64,000 bases of DNA. Origin: Sarcomyxa edulis. Its lineage: Eukaryota; Basidiomycota; Agaricomycetes; Agaricales; Mycenaceae. The translations under genes were made by a program, and so were the position numbers. A model generated the notes under the pieces. That model ran no database searches. It was not told where the DNA came from and saw only the letters and a program-made list of their open reading frames with translations. Each line of letters starts with the position of its first letter. The stretch's first letter is position 1. Below are positions 58,301 through 64,000 of this stretch, in pieces. The stretch lies in the NCBI GenBank assembly GCA_009761415.1, contig QUOL01000011.1, forward strand, positions 310,001-374,000, read 5' to 3'.

Positions 58301-60159
58301 TCGGACCAAGGGGTCTGTTCATCGGCTGGCGGCCATCCGTCATCGTTCGTTTCGGGTTTCTCGACAGATACCGAAGCAGACACGCCCCAATCAGCGCTCT
58401 CTCCCCAACCATCGTCGGAAGCTGTAGACGTAGAAAGCACCCCGAGGGATGCTTCGGGTTTATCGGCGGATGAAGCAGGCACAGTCCGTTCAAGATTCTC
58501 CTCCCAGCTATGATGAGAAGGGGTCGACGCGGAAGGTATTGCGGGGGGGTCTGCCGTGGTGATATCTTCTGTAGGAAGATCCCAAGGGGTAGGGCCAATG
58601 GCTACATCACCCCAAGTGTCTGTATCGACTACCGCCGAAGTATCGTCAGAGGACCCTGTTTTCTCGATGTCCTGAGCCCAAGAGAATGAGTCTCCACCTT
58701 CATCATTGGTCCAACCAGTGTTAGCTCCTGCGGGGGTCGTATTCACATTTCCGCTTTGGAGATCCCATGGTACGTTCCATGTTGCTTCGTCGTCATTATT
58801 TGTCTCGATGGTAGGTTGGCTATCATCGGCTGGAGATTGTATATGAGAGAATGCGCACGCGTCGCCCTTCTTACACTGTCCTTGTTGGCTCCAGAACTTG
58901 CAAATGCGTTCGCGTTTGTAGACACGTTCTGGTCTTGGTGTCTCGGGCTCTCGGACGTCTCCCCAGGACTGGCTCTCATACGCTTGCTTCCAAGCATTAT
59001 TTGGCTTCCCATCGTTTCTATCTGGAGACCCTTCGTTGGGTGAGGGATGTTCGTGACGATAGAAGCACTTCTCTCCCATGATGCAATTATCCTGGAGGAA
59101 ATACTTGCATATGGGAGCTTGTTGTTCAAGCAGATAGCCATCCTGATCATCTTCACCATATGCATAATTGTCGGATGGTGTATCCCAGAGTGGGGGGTGG
59201 GTGGATTGGGAAGAAGGGTCTTCGTGTAAGAACTCGCACTCCCATCCTTTCTCGCAGCTTCCTTGTAGATACAACTCGCAGGGTGAAGCGAGATTGTTCT
59301 CATACCATCCTTCCTCGTCTTCGTAATCCTTTTGTAGGTCTGGATATGCAGCATCCGAGGATATATCTTCTATGTCATCGGTACCCAGCGAGTGGTCGAA
59401 TGCGCATATGTCACCTTTGGTGCAAATGCCTACGGTGAAGAAGGCACAGGGTTCGAACGCGAGAGCAGAGGCGGAAAGCGTGGATTTGAATTGCATCCCT
59501 ATATCGGAGGCGGAGGGACTATCTGGCGGTCTGGAGGGACTTTCTGCAGGTGATAGCACATCGGTCGTGGGTGTGCGAACATCGAGCCCCGCAAGCACTT
59601 CGGGCTCATGCCATGTTTGTACCAAAGGTATAGTGAGTGTGTCTGCAGAAGAATTATTGTAAGTTTAAACAAAAACGTGTCAGCGTCTGTCAAAGCGCGA
59701 CTTGCCTTGTGGGCTGTCCTCCGGGGACAGCGTTGTATCTCCTTGCGATATGTCCAGATTAGAGAGTGAAGTGCCACTGGAACTTATGCCAGATGGTGAC
59801 GAAGGAATGAAAGCGGGACTGAATGAACTCGACCTCGAACTCGAACACGAACACGAGGCAGGATGGGCCAAGGAGTCTGCATCTCTGTCAACCGCATCGA
59901 TGAGTGGCTTGGATTGGACGTGTACGTCGCGGCATTTACTGCCAAACCGACAGGCACCCATTTGATAGTGACGACAGTATGATTGCGTGCCCGATGTTCG
60001 AGTTGACGCCCTCGAAGCAGCGCCTATGCGCGGATTGGGTTGATGGATGAAAGGACACGAAGCACCCCGTGTGCACGTATTTCGTCGATAGAAAGAGCAT
60101 ACGGCTGGCTTGATAGTGGTGGCGACACCCTGGGTATCGTCAAGGCTCGTACTAGTCAT
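55329..60159 (-). CDS. CCCH zinc-finger / RING-IBR protein lacking RING2
   Basis: The minus-strand ATG at 60157-60159 opens exon 1 with two CCCH fingers (CSFYRRNTCTRGASCPFIH; CRHYQMGACRFGSKCRDVH). A 63-base intron with a GC donor (59643-59705) leads into a long exon with ten more fingers, such as CELYLQGSCEKGWECEFLH and CPWFLQGSCKKGDTCNFLH, most spaced C-x7-C-x5-C-x3-H. Introns near 57300-57500 join it to the 3' exon. That exon has RRM-like segments (RSIVIPRLHPQF...), then RING1 (CPVCIRPLTNSLDLPCGHSY then CTACLQ) and an IBR (HHCPTLDCQVVYR, YCPSCLTWICPACH). The frame ends after HDGLTCSEYRDSLDAYRGS at 55329. RBR ubiquitin ligases need a catalytic Cys in RING2, and none follows. It probably binds RNA; ligase activity is doubtful. 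Confidence 0.82.
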
Positions 60160-60174
60160 GGATGAATGTCGAAG

Positions 60175-60480
60175 TCAAGAAGACATGGAATCGTATATAC
60201 TGCCTCTAGAGTACACGTGTGATGAGGTGCTCTTTATGTTGACTGTATAAGGCAGGGCTATTGGGCTTTTGGAGAGATCGACGATTGAGGTGGCAGAGTT
60301 GTTCGGAAACAAAGTGGTCGAAAAGAATTGAGTGGCCCTGGTTGCGGTAAACTTTGTTGAAAGTACTTTTGTACGTCCTTTTGTCACGCGGAGGATGTGG
60401 GTCCCTTTTCCCGGTTTGTGAATCTCGAAGGTGACTTTAGCACCGCCGTAAAGAGGAATGGGATCTCGAATCGTGTGCAT
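60175..60480 (-). CDS. Uncharacterised small protein or 3' exon
   Basis: A 101-codon frame on the minus strand starting MHTIRDPIPLYGGAKVTFEI, then HKPGKGTHILRVTKGRTKV and ending SRGSIYDSMSS. The regular hydrophobic/polar alternation looks like real protein. It may have an upstream exon, because the frame continues 5' as TSTSIRAMHTIRDP behind an acceptor near 60505, but no in-frame first exon could be fixed. It ends 15 bases from the start of the CCCH/RBR gene, leaving little promoter between them. No family recognised. Confidence 0.4.
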   Translation of the reverse strand: MHTIRDPIPLYGGAKVTFEIHKPGKGTHILRVTKGRTKVLSTKFTATRATQFFSTTLFPNNSATSIVDLSKSPIALPYTVNIKSTSSHVYSRGSIYDSMSS

Positions 60481-60834
60481 TGCTCGAATCGAGGTCGAAG
60501 TTCTGCACAGCTATACCACACTGCAGAATCACGTACATGTTGAATACCTCGGATAGTCTGCAGGTCTTTTGCCATTTTGATAAGATATACGCCTGCCTGG
60601 GCATTGGGTAAATTTAGAAAAACGCACTCTTGAGATAATAATTTGGAACGAAGAAGCGTCCGAGTCTGCACAGTCTCAGGCCACTGTTTGAGGTCGAGCG
60701 GCGTTGCCAGTCACGGTGAGCGCGACGTTCCAGCACGTGGCGGGCATTCAATATTCTCAACTTCCGATCCCCCACAGCTCTCCCGCAGCGACTCAAGCCT
60801 ACCGCGGCCGTTGATCACAATAATACTCAAAGGA
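60481..60834. other. Divergent intergenic region upstream of AP-1 gamma
   Basis: No certain gene. Minus-strand frames such as LSQECVFLNLPNAQAGVYLI near 60560-60640 could be a 5' exon of the small minus-strand gene, but splicing cannot be fixed from sequence. Confidence 0.3.
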
Positions 60835-63800
60835 ATGGTCTACCATAATCTCAAAGGTGCAGTTCACCCCATAATTCGCGCCCTAAAGCCTACTCAATAA
60901 TTCGTTAGCCCTCATCAAGGGCATTCGGTCGTGCAAGGTCAGACAGTCATCATCATCTTGCACTTGTTTCTGACCATCTTCTTAGACCGTCGCAGATGAG
61001 CGAGCTCTTATCCAACAAGAATCTGCAGCTATCCGAGCTTCATTTCGTGAAGAAGACTCCTTTGCTCGTCATAACAACATCGCGAAACTCTTGTACATCC
61101 ACATGCTCGGTTCACCAGCTCACTTTGGTCAGATTGAATGTCTGAAGCTGGTTGCGAGCCCTCGCTTCTCCGACAAGAGGTTGGGGTATCTGGGCATAAT
61201 GCTTCTGCTGGATGAGAACCAGGAAGTTCTGACCCTAGTCACCAATTCGTTGAAGAAGTAAGTCAAGACACTTTGGATAACGATGTACAGCAGTGCTGAC
61301 CCCGTTCAGCGATATGAACCATTCAAATATGTACGCCGTTGGATTAGCACTCTGTACATTCGCCAACATTGCATCGGAGGAAATGTCGCGCGATTTGGCC
61401 AACGAGATAGAGAAACTCTTGGGGTCGAGCAATACTTACATTCGCAAAAAGGTAGGCCGATCCCACCATATTCTATAGGTATTGATCTTAGAATGCTGAC
61501 CAACCTTAGGCTGCACTGTGCGCGCTACGAGTAATCAAGAAAGTACCAGACCTTACGGACCATTTCATAACTAAAGCCAAAAACCTGCTTACGGATCGGA
61601 ATCACGGTGTGCTTCTAACGTCAATTACACTCGTCACAGAAATGTGCCAGGTTGATCCATCTGTTATGGACGAATTTCGTAATGTGAGTGTTCAAGCAAA
61701 CTGCTGTAAATGTATCTAGCTTACGCAAAGTGAATGAAAGGCCGTACCTCTCCTCGTCCGAAATCTGAAATCACTAGTAACCACCGGATACAGCCCCGAA
61801 CACGACGTTTCAGGCATTACAGACCCATTCCTCCAGGTCAAAATCTTGCGGTTGCTGCGGCTGCTTGGGAGAGGTGACGAGCGTGCAAGTGAGATCATGA
61901 ACGATATCTTGGCACAGGTAACTGCATCTTATCCAAACTGTATGGTCATCACTCACATTAAGCTCGGTTAGGTCGCTACCAACACAGATTCGACGAAGAA
62001 TGTGGGAAACTCCATACTGTACGAGACAGTCTTGACTGTCCTCGAAATCGAAGCAGACACAGGTCTGCGAGTCATGGCTATCAATATTCTTGGAAAGTTC
62101 CTCAGCAACCGTGACAATAATATACGGTATGGTCTCGTTCTCGACGTATCGTCCTCCCGCCTAATTCAGTTCTACCAGCTATGTTGCCCTCAACACTCTC
62201 AACAAAGTGGTATCGATGGATACGAATGCAGTCCAACGTCATCGGAACATCATCTTAGATTGTCTCCGGGATGGAGATATCTCTATCCGACGACGAGCCC
62301 TCGAACTCTCCTACGCCCTCATTAACGAACAAAACGTCCGAATACTCATCAGAGAACTTCTTGCGTTCCTTGAAGTCGCTGATGACGAGTTCAAACTCGG
62401 AATGACGACTCAAATATGTTTAGCCGCTGAACGATTTGCTCCTAACAAACGGTGGCATATCGACACTGTACTCCGTGTGCTCAAACTTGTATGTTCTTTC
62501 GTCACTCTCGAACTCGTTCCTCACTGACATCATGACATAGGCAGGAAATTTCGTCCGAGAGGAGATACTTTCGGCATTCATCCGGCTTGTTGCATATACC
62601 CCTGAACTACAAGCTTACACTGCGTCAAAATTATATACCGCACTCCATACGGACATCTCACAAGAATCATTGACACTAGCGGCTACCTGGATCATCGGGG
62701 AATACAGCGAAATATTACTCGAGGGTGGAATCATCGATGAGGATGACCCGAAACACGTCAGTAGAATCCCAATTCATATCGCGATGAGAGGACCGCAGAG
62801 CTCACATATCCTCTTAGGCTGTTGACAAAGACCTTGTCGATCTACTTATCTCGATCCTCGACTCTCCCTATGCAAACTACCTCACGAGGCAATTCGTTCT
62901 TACAGGTCTAACTAAGATCTCTGCCAGGCCCACTACGACATCTGCACAACAAGACCGTATAGCCGAAGTCTTGGCCAAATACACTACAAGTCCGGAACTT
63001 GAGTTACAACAGCGAGCTGTAGAATTTGCGAGCTTGTTCAATTTGGGAGATATTAGAGAAGGTGTTCTGGAGAGGATGCCTCCACCGGAGTTGAAGGCTA
63101 CCGTCATGGGTGTTGGTGAGCTCATCGTTTTTGTCTTCATTCTTATTACAAAGACATTGACTGTGTCGCCACGGAAATCTAGTGAGCGAAAACAAACCTG
63201 TCGGATCTACGCAGACCGGAAAAGATGTAAAATTTGGTGTTATCTCACTAAACAAACAAAATACTCACATCATCCTTTCTGCAGGTCGATCTCATTGGTG
63301 ATGAAATATCAGCAGCTAGTCCATCTGTGCCTGCCACCGGACAGAATAACCAAGACTTACTGGCTGAGATATTTGGTTCACCAATGACAACCACGACATC
63401 ACCTGCCCCTGGCAGTTCAGCAGCCTCACCACCCCCCACGCAAAAGAACGCCATAGACGATATCCTTGGCCTCTTCAACACTACTTCCATGACCCCCAAC
63501 CCCGCGTCGGCAGCGAGTCCCCCACCATCCTACGCCCCCTCGGGGCCTACCAATACCACACATTCTGCCTTCTCACTTCCACAGTCCCAATCCCCTGCCC
63601 CTGTTACTTCGCCACATCCAGCGGCGCCGCGTCTGACTTCATACACCGCTTATGACAAGAACGAATTGAAGATCACCTTGACGCCGCAAACGTCTCCTAC
63701 AAAGCCTGGTGTTGTTATGATATTGGCGCGATTCCAAGTGTCGGGTACTTCCGCTGTGACTGGGCTGAACTTCCAAGCGGCTGTTCCCAAGGTATGGAGT

Positions 63801-64000
63801 GGTTGACTTCCATCCGTTCTAATTCTGATCCCAACATCTCATGCTACTCGACTCTTAGTCCCAGCAATTACAGATGATGCCCATGTCTAATCCGAATATT
63901 AGTCCAGGAGCAGTGGAAACACAGCAGATGCGGGTGGTAGCACCAGTCAGCGTATGTTCACTCTGATTTTAGACGGGTTTATATCTCTCTGACTCTGCGA
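60835..64000 (+). CDS. APL4: AP-1 complex subunit gamma (gamma-adaptin), 3' end outside the window
   Basis: Large subunit of the AP-1 clathrin adaptor at the trans-Golgi network and endosomes. A 22-base first exon (MVYHNLK) joins [10 protein letters not shown] and [20 protein letters not shown]. The adaptin trunk then reads [40 protein letters not shown] and [60 protein letters not shown] and [20 protein letters not shown] follow, all close to metazoan gamma-adaptin. A Pro/Ser/Thr-rich hinge (about 63330-63640) contains DLLAEIFGS and DDILGLFNT, acidic-Leu motifs of the clathrin-binding sort. The gamma-ear starts at [16 protein letters not shown] and is cut by the window end. About eleven introns are inferred so far. 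Confidence 0.93.

Noticed and set aside
1..64000. CRISPR arrays, bacterial operons, tRNA genes
   Set aside because: Looked for spaced direct repeats, Shine-Dalgarno-linked gene strings and T-loop GGTTCGAATCC-type motifs; none convincing. The gene structure is eukaryotic.

Overview
The window looks like nuclear DNA of a filamentous basidiomycete, probably an Agaricomycete. Genes are compact and broken by many short GT-AG introns, mostly about 50-70 nt. Several families typical of mushroom-forming fungi occur: a FunK1-type kinase, DUF6533-type seven-helix membrane proteins, FunK1-like orphan kinases and a CCCH/RBR protein. No bacterial or organellar features were seen. The species cannot be named from this sequence. 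All identifications come from reading translated exons and motifs by eye.

Layout. 0.3-4.4 kb: a DUF676 serine esterase gene followed by a decayed partial paralogue. 5.0-18.6 kb: a coiled-coil orphan, the interstrand-crosslink nuclease PSO2/SNM1, ribosomal protein eS4 (minus strand), a FunK1 kinase, a probable Sld3 replication-initiation factor and a SLY41-like triose-phosphate-type transporter. 18.9-21.1 kb: a divergent pair of related small secreted proteins, then a U6 snRNA gene. 21.6-29.8 kb: DNA ligase IV and a forkhead transcription factor.

30.0-44.7 kb is an accessory region. A UbiA-type prenyltransferase and a DUF6533 membrane protein stand head to head. A second copy of the pair lies in mirror image around a single O-methyltransferase gene. 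A roughly 0.8 kb non-autonomous DNA transposon with a 9-bp target-site duplication sits between the arms. A prenyltransferase plus a methyltransferase suggests specialised (meroterpenoid-like) metabolism, but no backbone synthase is present in the window.

44.9-48.6 kb: splicing factor SF3B1 (minus), followed by a 277-bp MITE. 49.4-54.5 kb: two tandem kinase-like genes whose 3' halves have been homogenised. 54.7-54.9 kb: a second U6 snRNA gene (minus). 55.3-60.2 kb: a large minus-strand gene with twelve CCCH zinc fingers and a RING-IBR region that stops before RING2. The window ends inside the AP-1 gamma-adaptin gene.

The observations most worth a second look are the mirror-image prenyltransferase/DUF6533 cassette, the sharp homogenisation boundary in the twin kinases, the element shared by the two U6 genes at the same spacing, the RBR protein lacking RING2, and the two transposon footprints.
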